A DNA stretch of 64,000 nt from Paenibacillus taichungensis. Lineage in GTDB: Bacteria; Bacillota; Bacilli; Paenibacillales; Paenibacillaceae. The position numbers were made by a program, and so were the translations under genes. Below are positions 7,451 through 15,952 of the stretch, piece after piece. The notes under the pieces are model-generated. The model was not told the DNA's origin. It made no database searches and was given only the letters and a program-made list of their open reading frames with translations. Where the stretch lies: NCBI RefSeq assembly GCF_013359905.1, contig NZ_JABMCC010000100.1:248001-312000 (forward strand), read 5' to 3'. Position 1 is the first letter of the stretch. Each line of letters opens with the position of its first letter.

Positions 7451-8293
7451 ATGCAAGAAGTGAAGCTTACGGTGTCTTATGATGATTATGAGGACGGTAT
7501 TCGTATGGAAACACTGATCAGGGAACTGGCTGCCAAACCGGAGGCTGGTTCGCTGGAGAGTCTGATTATTGGAGACTGGGGGCAGGCCTATGAAAATTCG
7601 CCGGAAGAATTTATGGGCGCGCTCATCGAGCTGGCTCCAAGCTTTCCTTCTTTGAAGAAACTGTTTATCGGAGATATGGGCTTTGAAGAATGCGAAGTAT
7701 CATGGATTATTCAGACGGATCTCACGCCACTATTGGTTGTTTTCCCTGAATTGAAGTCATTCACAGTGAAGGGCAGTAGCGGACTAAGTCTGGAACCCAT
7801 CGAACATGCCAAACTTGAAGAATTAATCATTATTTGCGGTGGTCTTCCCAAAAGTGTGTTAGCTTCAATTGCCCGGGCTAAATTGCCTGAATTGCGTAAG
7901 CTTGAGCTGTATCTGGGCGTGGATAATTATGGATTCGACGGTTCACTTCAAGATGTACTTCCACTTTTGGAACAGGGTTTATTTCCAAAGCTCGTATACC
8001 TGGGTCTGAAAGACAGTGAAATTCAGGATGAGATTGCGAAAGCTGCAGCTGAGGCGCCAATTCTGGATCAACTTGAAATCCTGGATCTGTCAGAGGGCAC
8101 GTTGTCTGATGAAGGGTCTGAGGCGCTGCTTGCCAGTGACAAGATCAAAGAACTGAAACATCTCAATCTCAGTTACCACTATATGACAGACGAAATGCTC
8201 ATTCGTTGGAAACGTTCCGGTATATCTGTAGATGTTAGCGAGCAACAACAGAGTGATGAAGATGACTGGCGTTACCCGTCGTTAACGGAATAA
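7451..8293 (+). CDS. STM4015-family leucine-rich-repeat protein
   Basis: 280 residues. After an N-terminal domain (EVKLTVSYDDYEDG and an ESLIIGDWG strand) the protein carries degenerate leucine-rich repeats of ~25 residues: FPSLKKLFIGDMG, FPELKSFTVKGSS, AKLEELIIICGG, LPELRKLELYLG, FPKLVYLGLKDSE, LDQLEILDLSEG and IKELKHLNLSYH. The C-terminus ends in WRYPSLTE. The content and position match STM4015-family proteins that accompany the STM4011-4014 genes in Salmonella and other bacteria. Function is unknown; LRR solenoids usually bind a protein or peptide partner, so a scaffold or recognition role is inferred. The ATG at 7451 has CGGAGGGG upstream; a longer frame from 7283 lacks a site. Confidence 0.72.
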   Translation: MQEVKLTVSYDDYEDGIRMETLIRELAAKPEAGSLESLIIGDWGQAYENSPEEFMGALIELAPSFPSLKKLFIGDMGFEECEVSWIIQTDLTPLLVVFPELKSFTVKGSSGLSLEPIEHAKLEELIIICGGLPKSVLASIARAKLPELRKLELYLGVDNYGFDGSLQDVLPLLEQGLFPKLVYLGLKDSEIQDEIAKAAAEAPILDQLEILDLSEGTLSDEGSEALLASDKIKELKHLNLSYHYMTDEMLIRWKRSGISVDVSEQQQSDEDDWRYPSLTE

Positions 8294-9658
8294 ATGATGT
8301 CAGGCATGACGGAAATGGAAGAAAATTTGCAAAGCCCAGTTAAGGATTCGGATATGACTCTGGAGCAGCCGTTATTGTTAATTGGAAACCCGAATAATCG
8401 CCGTACCCTTGGATTACAGGAGGCAAGACAGCGTATTGGCTTACAACCTGCATTTGTGTTGCCTTATGCGCATTTACTAAAGACTTGGAGACGGGGCGGA
8501 ACCATGGTGGATGCCGTACAGCAATGTCTGGAAGGGCGAGGGACTACGTGCATGCAGGGAGAGCCGTGGATATCTTCACCAGCATCGATGTTATATGCGA
8601 ATCATGATTCAGTTCATGGCGTGAATAGTATACCTCTTATTCGACTGGATGCCCCTGGTGAGGAATGGGAAGTAGAGCGTGAGCTGCTCTTTCTTGGAGC
8701 TGTGAATGATGTATCTTCGTTAATCGATGGCCTTTCTGCGAGAATGATTCCGGCAGAACAGACACTCACTCTTGAACAGGAGTGGGGGCGGATCTACGCG
8801 CCCAACCAATGGTTTCGTGGTTGGAAAGCCTGTTTGGAACGAATTCGTCAGGAAGCTCTGGAATATTGGCCTAATGCCCGGTTCATGAATGATCCCGATG
8901 ACATTGCGATTATGTTTGATAAAAGGAAATGCCAGCAGCATCTATCTGCTCATAGCGTTCACGTTCCCCCAACACTCCAACCTTCGGAGCCGATCCGCAA
9001 TTATGCGGACCTGCGTACAGCGATGAAAACAGCGGGTATGAATCGCGTTTTCGTGAAGCTTGCATGTGGCTCCGGTGCTTCAGGCGTTGTTGCCTATCAA
9101 ATTAATCCACGAACGGGTGCTGAAATTGCCATAACCACTGTGGGAATGGAACGGATTCAGGGAAAGATCAATTTTTATAATGAAGGCCGGTTGCGCAGGT
9201 ACACACATACTTCAGAGATTTCTGCGCTTATGGATTGGCTGTGTGCTGAGGGGGCCCAGATTGAACGTTGGATGGCAAAAGCGTCCCTGGGTTCAAGCGT
9301 GTTTGATATACGCCAGCTTGTGGCCGGTGGACAAGCAGGTCATGCCATCGTACGGCTTAGTCAGACACCAATCACCAATCTGCATTTGCGCAATGAGCGG
9401 TTGCTTCCCGCAGAAGCAGGGCTGGATGAACAGCAGATGAATGGAGTTCAGACGGCAGCGAAAGCAGCAATGGCTGCCTTCCCCAACTCATGGTCTGCCG
9501 GGATTGATGTAATGCTCAGTGGAGATACTGAGCCGCGTGCCTATATTTTGGATGTGAATCCGTTCGGAGATTTGTTGTACAGAGTGCAGCATAACGGACT
9601 TGGAACCTATGAATGGGAAATGGAACTTTTGCGAAAGGAGCCTTACAACTATGACTGA
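8294..9658 (+). CDS. STM4014-family ATP-grasp protein
   Basis: 454 residues from the ATG directly after the preceding stop. No good ribosome binding site serves this start; ATG 8354 (MTLEQPLLLIGNP) has AAGGA upstream and may be the true one. The N-terminal half begins LLLIGNPNNRRT, a nucleotide-binding-like strand-loop. The C-terminal half has ATP-grasp features: DKRKCQQHL, VFVKLACGSGASGVVAY (Lys and Gly-rich loop) and YILDVNPFGDLL, the metal-binding Asp/Asn segment. ATP-grasp enzymes join a carboxylate to an amine via an acyl phosphate. In this cluster it is the only obvious ligase; its substrate is unknown. It overlaps the next gene by eight bases. Confidence 0.72.
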   Translation: MMSGMTEMEENLQSPVKDSDMTLEQPLLLIGNPNNRRTLGLQEARQRIGLQPAFVLPYAHLLKTWRRGGTMVDAVQQCLEGRGTTCMQGEPWISSPASMLYANHDSVHGVNSIPLIRLDAPGEEWEVERELLFLGAVNDVSSLIDGLSARMIPAEQTLTLEQEWGRIYAPNQWFRGWKACLERIRQEALEYWPNARFMNDPDDIAIMFDKRKCQQHLSAHSVHVPPTLQPSEPIRNYADLRTAMKTAGMNRVFVKLACGSGASGVVAYQINPRTGAEIAITTVGMERIQGKINFYNEGRLRRYTHTSEISALMDWLCAEGAQIERWMAKASLGSSVFDIRQLVAGGQAGHAIVRLSQTPITNLHLRNERLLPAEAGLDEQQMNGVQTAAKAAMAAFPNSWSAGIDVMLSGDTEPRAYILDVNPFGDLLYRVQHNGLGTYEWEMELLRKEPYNYD

Positions 9659-10436
9659 TATGAACACCATCGTAGGCTCCCATGATCTATTAATGATTAC
9701 ATTGGACACGTTAAGGTATGACGTAGCCAAGCTGGAGGAACAGAATTGCCCCAACCTGTGCGGTACGGGTCCTTGGGAGAAGCGTCATACTCCGGGAAGT
9801 TTTACATATGCGGCACATCATGCTTTTTTTGGTGGCTTCATGCCTACACCTGCTAATACAAACAAAGCATCCCACGTGCGGCTTTTTCATTCCCGGAATA
9901 CCGGATTAAAGACGCATCCGCATACGTGGCTGTTCGACACACCGGATATCGTATCCGGTTTTGCAGCTGAAGGATATCGTACAATTTGTATAGGTGGGGT
10001 CATTTTCTTCACCAAGAAAAATCCGCTCGCCAAAGTGTTGCCAGGTTATTTTCAACAGAGTTACTGGCGGATGAATTTTGGGGTAACCAACCCCAATTCG
10101 ACTGAGCATCAGGTTCAGCATGCCTTGAAGCTGCTGGAGCAAAGCGCACCAGATGAGAAGCTGTTTTTGTTCCTGAATGTGTCTGCCATCCATGGGCCCA
10201 ATCGCTATTTTGTGGAGGGTGCAAGAGAGGACTCGGTAGAAACACAGCGTGCAGCTCTTCGGTATGTGGACGAGGCCCTTGGGCCATTGTTTGATGCAAT
10301 GAGGCAACGTTCAAGGCCTACGTTTTGTTTAGCTTTTTCCGATCATGGCACGGCGTATGGTGAGGATGGCTATCAGGGGCATAGGCTCGCGCATGATGTT
10401 GTTTGGAATGTGCCTTACCGTGAATTTATTTTATAG
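9651..10436 (+). CDS. STM4013/SEN3800-family alkaline-phosphatase-superfamily hydrolase
   Basis: 261 residues. It has the sulfatase/phosphopentomutase-like fold markers of the alkaline phosphatase superfamily: LLMITLDTLRYD near the N-terminus (metal Asp19), a TPGSFTYAAHHAFFGGF segment where the nucleophile would lie, and FSDHGTAYGEDG with metal ligands D231-H232, followed by QGHR. There is no Cys-x-Pro-x-Arg formylglycine motif, so it is not a classical sulfatase; a Ser/Thr nucleophile acting on a phosphoester or related bond is more likely. The ATG at 9651 has AAAGGAG upstream and overlaps the ATP-grasp stop. No signal peptide is visible, so the enzyme should be cytoplasmic. Confidence 0.75.
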   Translation: MTDMNTIVGSHDLLMITLDTLRYDVAKLEEQNCPNLCGTGPWEKRHTPGSFTYAAHHAFFGGFMPTPANTNKASHVRLFHSRNTGLKTHPHTWLFDTPDIVSGFAAEGYRTICIGGVIFFTKKNPLAKVLPGYFQQSYWRMNFGVTNPNSTEHQVQHALKLLEQSAPDEKLFLFLNVSAIHGPNRYFVEGAREDSVETQRAALRYVDEALGPLFDAMRQRSRPTFCLAFSDHGTAYGEDGYQGHRLAHDVVWNVPYREFIL

Positions 10437-10496
10437 AACAAATAATAAATAATTCATATCATCAATAACTACACACCGGATACAGGGAGGAAACCG

Positions 10497-11894
10497 ATGG
10501 ACGATCAATCTCAACATACGACAGCAGGTCATTCCGCACAGTCCGGATCCAACACAGCTTCAGGTCTCAGAGAAGTACTTGCTTCACCCTATCGCTCTTA
10601 TTTATATTCCTATCCCCATAAGACCGCATATCGGGAGTTGAACCCGCCTTTACCGCTCGGTCCATTGTGGGAACGTGAGAATACCGATACGTATTTTTTA
10701 TATATGCACATTCCGTTTTGTGCCGCTCGTTGCGGATTCTGCAACCTGTTCACGCTGCCGGATCGTCGTGATGACACCCATGTGCGTTATGTGGATGCGC
10801 TGGAACGGCAAGCCAAACAGTGGGCACCACTCACATCACGCAGACCCTATTCAAGGTTTGCCATCGGTGGTGGGACGCCCACATTATTAAATGAGATTCA
10901 GTTGAACCGTTTGTTTGATATTGCTGAACAGGTGATGGGGCTCGATCCGACGCAAGCTTCGATCTCGGTAGAAACGTCACCGGATACCGTGACAGAAGCC
11001 AAATTGGCCATCATGAAAGAGCGGAGCGTGGACCGGGTAAGCATGGGCATCCAAAGTTTTATTGAAGCCGAAGCCTCAGCCATCTACCGTCCGCAGAAAC
11101 CACAGGAAGTGGAACGAGCGCTTGAGAAACTTACACGGTATGAATTCCCTTTGTTGAATCTGGATCTGATCTATGGTCTGCCGGGACAAACGGTGGAATC
11201 ATGGCTGTATTCGCTGGAACGTGTCCTTTCATATGAACCGGGTGAGATTTTCATTTACCCACTGTACACCCGCGAGAATACCATTGTGAAACCGGATGAT
11301 ATACAACGTCAGGGACCGGATATTCGGATGGAGTTGTATAAGGCTGCGCGTGAGACTTTAAAAAGCAGAGGCTATGTCCAGTATTCCATGCGCAGATTTG
11401 CCAAAGAACAATCATCTTCTGGAAGCAAAGAGCTTCTACCCTACAGCTGTCAGGAGGAAGGCATGGTTGGTCTCGGTTGCGGTGCACGCTCTTATACTAG
11501 TGAAGTACACTATGCTTCCAAGTATGGTGTTAGTTATAAGGCCACACAGAGCATCATCGCCGATTATGTGGCAACCGAGCGTTATGATGTGGCCGATTAC
11601 GGCATTGTACTCAGCCTAGAGGAGCAGAAGCGCCGCTTTATTCTGAAAGCTCTGCTGCATCGGGAAGGATTGGCGCTATCGGATTATGATCAACGATTCG
11701 GAACGGAAGTCCTGTCAGACTACGGATGGTTGAGTGAACTATTGTCTGAGGGCATGGCTGAGCTTGAGCAGGACGATAAGGGTAACCAGGTGCTGCGTCT
11801 GACAGAAGAGGGATTAGGCTACTCGGATGCTATTGGAGATTGGCTCATCTCCGCTGAGGTTCGTGAACAAATGGAAGGGTTTGTATTCTCATGA
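10497..11894 (+). CDS. STM4012-family radical SAM protein (HemW-like)
   Basis: 465 residues. The radical SAM motif C75-AAR-C79-GF-C82 follows YMHIPFC, exactly as in the HemN/HemW coproporphyrinogen-oxidase-like group. Also seen are AIGGGTPTLL, SVETSPDT, VSMGIQSF and NLDLIYGLPGQT, which shape the SAM site and barrel in that group, and a C-terminal winged-helix-like HemN_C region (RFILKALLHREGL onward). Relationship to heme handling or to catalysis is undetermined. GGGAGG lies upstream of the ATG. It shares ATGA with the following second radical SAM gene, so the two are almost certainly made together. Confidence 0.82.
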   Translation: MDDQSQHTTAGHSAQSGSNTASGLREVLASPYRSYLYSYPHKTAYRELNPPLPLGPLWERENTDTYFLYMHIPFCAARCGFCNLFTLPDRRDDTHVRYVDALERQAKQWAPLTSRRPYSRFAIGGGTPTLLNEIQLNRLFDIAEQVMGLDPTQASISVETSPDTVTEAKLAIMKERSVDRVSMGIQSFIEAEASAIYRPQKPQEVERALEKLTRYEFPLLNLDLIYGLPGQTVESWLYSLERVLSYEPGEIFIYPLYTRENTIVKPDDIQRQGPDIRMELYKAARETLKSRGYVQYSMRRFAKEQSSSGSKELLPYSCQEEGMVGLGCGARSYTSEVHYASKYGVSYKATQSIIADYVATERYDVADYGIVLSLEEQKRRFILKALLHREGLALSDYDQRFGTEVLSDYGWLSELLSEGMAELEQDDKGNQVLRLTEEGLGYSDAIGDWLISAEVREQMEGFVFS

Positions 11895-12754
11895 GAGCAA
11901 CCTTGTATTATCGGGGGAAGCTGTCGTCCTGTAATTACGACTGTCCATATTGTCCGTTTAGCAAAACGGTAGATTCCAAGGAGACGTTAGAAGTGGATGA
12001 ACAACAACTGCGTCAATTTGTGAATTGGGTGAGGGATCAGGAGAGTGCTGGTCATCAATTTTCCATTTTCTTTAACCCGTATGGAGAAGCGCTGGTAAGA
12101 CGTTGGTATCGTGAAGCGATGATTGAGCTATCGCATATGCCACATGTGGACAAAGTTGCAGTCCAAACCAACCTATCTGTCAAACTGGACTGGGCCCGTG
12201 AATTGAACCGAGATAAAGCGGCTTTCTGGGCGACCTATCACCCACGTGAGACGAAGGAGTCTTCCTTCGTCAAACAATGTTTGACTTTACGTGAGATGGG
12301 ACTTGCTTTTAGTGTGGGGACAGTTGGATTGCGCAGTGCATTCCCTGCTATTGAATCGATGAGGCAGGCTTTACCCGATGAGGTGTATATGTGGATCAAT
12401 GCATTTAAAGATCGACCCAAATATTACAGCGTGGAAGAGGTCGACTTTTTACGATCCATTGATCCACTGTTTGAAGGGAACCTGCGGGATTATGAGAGTC
12501 TGGGCAAGCGTTGTTCCGCTGGTTCGGAGGTATTTTATGTGCAAGGGTCAGGGCATGTAAAAAGGTGTTACAAGGACCGTCGAATTATTGGACATTTATA
12601 CCGCGATGGTTTGCAGGCTTTGGCCGTAGATCGGCCATGTGGCATGAAGAAGTGTGGCTGTTACATCGGTTATATTCATATGGAGGATTCACCGTTCAGA
12701 GATATTTTTGGCAATGGGTTGCTTGAGCGTAATCCGGTTCTAATTAATCGATAG
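11891..12754 (+). CDS. STM4011-family radical SAM protein
   Basis: 287 residues with radical SAM motif C14-NYD-C18-PY-C21. The core continues with FFNPYGEALVR, AVQTNLS and AFWATYHPRET. A second cysteine group lies in the last third: GKRCSAG, VKRCYKD and PCGMKKCGCYIG, reminiscent of SPASM/Twitch-type auxiliary iron-sulfur sites but in its own arrangement. Such auxiliary clusters are frequent in peptide- or sugar-modifying radical SAM enzymes. The start overlaps STM4012 by four bases. It is the last gene of the five-gene operon and is followed by a strong terminator. The reaction is unknown. Confidence 0.8.
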   Translation: MRATLYYRGKLSSCNYDCPYCPFSKTVDSKETLEVDEQQLRQFVNWVRDQESAGHQFSIFFNPYGEALVRRWYREAMIELSHMPHVDKVAVQTNLSVKLDWARELNRDKAAFWATYHPRETKESSFVKQCLTLREMGLAFSVGTVGLRSAFPAIESMRQALPDEVYMWINAFKDRPKYYSVEEVDFLRSIDPLFEGNLRDYESLGKRCSAGSEVFYVQGSGHVKRCYKDRRIIGHLYRDGLQALAVDRPCGMKKCGCYIGYIHMEDSPFRDIFGNGLLERNPVLINR

Positions 12755-12866
12755 ATAGAGGTCAGCAAGTAGTAGGAAGATGCAACGGAAGAATTGCAGC
12801 AGTCACTTGATATTTTAAAGTGGGATGATGTATAGCCATACCATAATTTAGTCGTGTACGACGAAG

Positions 12867-12913
12867 GGGTGCCTGATGAACAGCTATTATGCTGTTCATC
12901 GGCACCCTTTTAC
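12867..12913 (+). terminator. Terminator of the STM401x-like operon
   Basis: GGGTGCC, a bulged T and GATGAACAGC pair with GCTGTTCATC and GGCACCC around a TATTAT loop, followed by TTTTA. This 17-bp stem is among the strongest in the window. On the minus strand it lacks a T run, so it mainly ends the plus-strand operon. Confidence 0.85.
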
Positions 12914-12933
12914 GAATGAAAAGATAGCCTTAT

Positions 12934-14778
12934 TTATCTTATTGCCACTTTGTACGTACGCAACCACGAGTTGATCTGTGTCAGATAAGCAAACAACTGT
13001 GGACCGGACATTAACTGTCCAAACCAGGGCAAATTCGATGAAGCATCCGGTGAGGAGGCCAATTTGCGAATTTGATCTTTGTCGATTAATGGCAAGATCG
13101 GTGAGCTGGCGTCATCCAGAATATCAAGCACCTGCTGTTTAACGGCAGCAAGATACTGCGGGTTATGTGTTTTCGGGTACGGACTCTTTTTCCGGTACAA
13201 CACATCGTCAGGCAGAACACCCTCCAGCGCTTTACGCAGAATGCCTTTTTCCCGTCCGCCTGTCATTTTCATGTCCCATGGGACGTTAAATACATATTGA
13301 ATCAAACGATGATCACAGTAAGGTACCCGAACTTCAAGCCCAGCTCCCATACTCATCCGATCTTTCCGATCCAGTAGTGTAGGCATGAACCGGGTGATGT
13401 TCAGATAGGACATGACTCGCATTTGGGCTGCCTTACCGGTCTCCCCATCGAGTAAAGGCACTTCAGCCACAGCATCCGAGTAGCGGTCCGCGAGGTAGTC
13501 GAGAGGCCTGATCCATTCGCGAATGTCCGGGGATAACAATCCTGCTCGCATATCAGGCGCAACAGACCATGGGAATGTACCGGAGTTCAGCATTTCTTCC
13601 CGATGGAACCATGGATAACCGCCAAATACTTCATCCGCTGCTTCGCCTGAAATGGCAACGGTGGCTCCTTTTTTGATTTCTTTACAGAAGAGATAGAGGG
13701 AGGAGTCTACATCTGCCATCCCCGGCAAATCCCGCACAAGCATCGCCTGGGTCAGTGCATGAACCAACTCGCCATTTTCAATCTCAATCCAGTGATGGTC
13801 TGTCTTCAGTTCATCTACCATACGCTTAATCCATGGACCATCTGCACCAGGTTGGAAGGAATGGGCCTGAAAATGCTTTGCATTATCCACATAGTCTACA
13901 GAATACGTGCTGACCTGACCTTGACCTGTACGGTTATAATAATCCACCGCTAACGCAGATAGAGCACTTGAATCCAATCCTCCCGACAAAAGGGAGCAGA
14001 CCGGGACGTCTGAAGCTAGCTGCCGTTCTAATGTATCTTGTAGCAGTCTGCGTACTTCGGCAGCTGTCTCTTCCAAATTATGTTCGTGATTCTGACTTTC
14101 CAGCTTCCAGTAAGCATAGGTTTTAATCCCGTTTCGGTTGTAGATAAGCGCATGCGCAGGTTTAAGTTCGTTAAGGGAGGAGTATACGCCGTGTCCAGGT
14201 GTCCGGGCAGGACCAACAATAAATACTTCTGCCAAGCCTTCAGGGCCTACCGCAGCTTCAACATCCGGGTGGATGAGCAGTGCTTTGGGTTCTGAGCCAA
14301 ATATGAGTGCATCCTTTGCATGACTGTAGAACAGGGGTTTGACACCCAGCCGATCACGGGCGATAAAAACCTGTTCGCGTCCGCCATCCCATATTGCAAA
14401 AGCAAAAATTCCGTTAAACCGGTCAACGCAGGCCGGTCCCCACTCAATATAAGAGGCGAGCAGCACTTCCGTATCACATTGTGTGCGGAAATGGTGTCCG
14501 CGCTGGAGCAATTCCTTTTTCAACTCGGGTGCATTGTATAGTTCTCCGTTATACACGACGGTATAGGAGGTGTCTCCCTGTAACGCATGCATGGGCTGTG
14601 CCCCGTTCTCCGGGTCCATAACGCTGAGACGCCGATGTCCGAACGCACAAGGATTGGAGATCCATGTACCTGAAGCGTCGGGCCCCCGGTTCGACAAGCT
14701 GTCCGTCATCCGGACCAGCAGCTCTGATTCCTGGGTCAAATCCCGATTCCACTGTATGAAGCCGGTTATACCGCACAT
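12934..14778 (-). CDS. asnB: Asparagine synthetase (glutamine-hydrolysing)
   Basis: 614 residues from MCGITG; the longer frame (to 14808) would bury the catalytic Cys and is rejected. Cys2 is the glutaminase nucleophile after Met removal. The N-terminal class II amidotransferase domain shows NRGPDASG, YTVVYNGELYN and DTEVLLASY; the C-terminal synthetase domain shows the PP-loop SLLSGGLDSSALSAL and ISGEAADEVFGGYPW. It converts aspartate, glutamine and ATP to asparagine. The length equals that of Bacillus AsnO, a sporulation-linked paralogue. It is convergent to the radical SAM operon, so any link to that cluster is only positional. AAAGGATG lies upstream of the start. Confidence 0.93.
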   Translation of the reverse strand: MCGITGFIQWNRDLTQESELLVRMTDSLSNRGPDASGTWISNPCAFGHRRLSVMDPENGAQPMHALQGDTSYTVVYNGELYNAPELKKELLQRGHHFRTQCDTEVLLASYIEWGPACVDRFNGIFAFAIWDGGREQVFIARDRLGVKPLFYSHAKDALIFGSEPKALLIHPDVEAAVGPEGLAEVFIVGPARTPGHGVYSSLNELKPAHALIYNRNGIKTYAYWKLESQNHEHNLEETAAEVRRLLQDTLERQLASDVPVCSLLSGGLDSSALSALAVDYYNRTGQGQVSTYSVDYVDNAKHFQAHSFQPGADGPWIKRMVDELKTDHHWIEIENGELVHALTQAMLVRDLPGMADVDSSLYLFCKEIKKGATVAISGEAADEVFGGYPWFHREEMLNSGTFPWSVAPDMRAGLLSPDIREWIRPLDYLADRYSDAVAEVPLLDGETGKAAQMRVMSYLNITRFMPTLLDRKDRMSMGAGLEVRVPYCDHRLIQYVFNVPWDMKMTGGREKGILRKALEGVLPDDVLYRKKSPYPKTHNPQYLAAVKQQVLDILDDASSPILPLIDKDQIRKLASSPDASSNLPWFGQLMSGPQLFAYLTQINSWLRTYKVAIR

Positions 14779-14972
14779 GGTTTGTTCATCCTTTCTTAGT
14801 CGAGTCATTCATCCGTATGGCTGCTTAGTTGCTAACAGCCAGCAAATGTTGTCTTTTTCGTCAGAAGTCGTAACAAATATATGCCGAAAGCAGGCATAAA
14901 ATGTCTGTCCTCTTCGGAAACTATATCTAGGGACAACGGCCTCAACATGCCTGTGAAGGAGAGAACTTGCAA

Positions 14973-15272
14973 ATGGACAGTATGACCTATTATGTATCTG
15001 TCATGGGGCGCTCCGTTATTCCGGACCCGCACGTAACGTCGTATGAATGGGTGATCCAGGCGACGCCTCAGGAGGCGGAACAATTACTGGGACTGCTTAA
15101 TCTGATGCAGGAAAAAGAGGAAGAGGCCTTTCCAGGAATGGTATTCCCTTGGCCAGATACGCCAGAGGATTCTGTAAACCGTGCATATGAAGCTGTGTTA
15201 CAGCAGGTGTATCGGGAGATTTATCGCCTAGGAACACCAGAGACCCGATACCAGATTGAACAAAGTACATGA
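14973..15272 (+). CDS. Conserved hypothetical protein
   Basis: About 99 residues. The ATG at 14973 and a TTG at 14967 are both possible, since AAGGAG lies at 14956-14961. The sequence begins MDSMTYYVSVMGRSVIP and contains YEWVIQATPQEAEQLLGLL and MVFPWPDTPED. It is mixed alpha/beta, soluble and acidic, with no motif I recognise. It lies 25 bases before another small unknown gene in the same orientation and reads away from the divergent asnB. I cannot assign a function. Confidence 0.6.
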   Translation: MDSMTYYVSVMGRSVIPDPHVTSYEWVIQATPQEAEQLLGLLNLMQEKEEEAFPGMVFPWPDTPEDSVNRAYEAVLQQVYREIYRLGTPETRYQIEQST

Positions 15273-15297
15273 AATGGACAAAGGAGCGAGATAACAA

Positions 15298-15654
15298 ATG
15301 TATGCTATTCAGGATGCCAAAATACGCAGATTAACCGAAGTGGATGGATTGTCTTGTGCAGAAGTTGAAGTACAGCCTGGAAATACGGGTGATCCGTCTC
15401 TACTTGTATACGTTGCGGCTACCCAGCCAGGGAATTCGCTTGAAGTCGTTCGGATTGTACGCAATCATTCGGATGCAGTCCTGGATTGGTACAATAACAA
15501 TATGCATACAGCGTTTGAAGATGCCACGGAAACGGCGTTTGAGAACAGTGAAGGCATTGCAGCAGGGGAAGATAAAGCACGGTTTCAGAGTGAGTTACTT
15601 GCTTTTGGATTACTGGGACCGACACTTCAACGCTATTTGGTGGGGCAAGGTTAA
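15298..15654 (+). CDS. Conserved hypothetical protein
   Basis: 118 residues with AAGGAG and good spacing to the ATG at 15298. The first half looks like a small beta-rich domain (AKIRRLTEVDGLSCAEVEV, LLVYVAATQPG); the second half is helical and acidic (AFEDATETAFENSEG, FQSELLAFGLLGPTLQRYL). No catalytic signature, signal peptide or membrane segment is visible. It is probably co-transcribed with the preceding small gene. Function unknown. Confidence 0.6.
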   Translation: MYAIQDAKIRRLTEVDGLSCAEVEVQPGNTGDPSLLVYVAATQPGNSLEVVRIVRNHSDAVLDWYNNNMHTAFEDATETAFENSEGIAAGEDKARFQSELLAFGLLGPTLQRYLVGQG

Positions 15655-15745
15655 GGCGGTCGTTCCAACAAATGCCGATAGCTGCAAAGGATAAGCGAAA
15701 TTACCCGGAGCCATACTATATACAAGTTCCGGGGAGGTGATAGCA

Positions 15746-15874
15746 ATGGCTTCCAAGTTCAAGAAAAACAAAGGGAACCTTTATGCGCATCATACCGAGT
15801 TTGCCGAGGAAGTGCTCGCCATTAACAGCAAGCGTCCTGCCCAGAGAAATCCGTGGCGTCAGGGGAACAAGTAA
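15746..15874 (+). CDS. Small basic protein, 42 residues, unknown
   Basis: A 42-residue frame starting MASKFKKNKGNLY and ending WRQGNK, preceded by GGGGAGGTGAT at ideal distance and followed by a strong terminator. The composition is Lys/Arg/Asn-rich with a central EFAEEVLAIN helix. The excellent ribosome binding site and immediate terminator argue that it is a real gene. Its size and charge resemble small sporulation proteins, but I do not recognise the family and make no firm assignment. Confidence 0.6.
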   Translation: MASKFKKNKGNLYAHHTEFAEEVLAINSKRPAQRNPWRQGNK

Positions 15875-15885
15875 CCGGAATGCAG

Positions 15886-15917
15886 AAACCCGCCCTTCTT
15901 TTGAAAGGCGGGTTTTT
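15886..15917 (+). terminator. Terminator after the 42-residue gene
   Basis: AAACCCGCC pairs with GGCGGGTTT around an 11-base loop, followed by a T run. The left arm supplies only three A on the minus strand, so it acts mainly on the plus strand. Confidence 0.8.
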
Positions 15918-15952
15918 GAATGTTTATTTTAACTTGGTTGTGGAGCTTGTGG

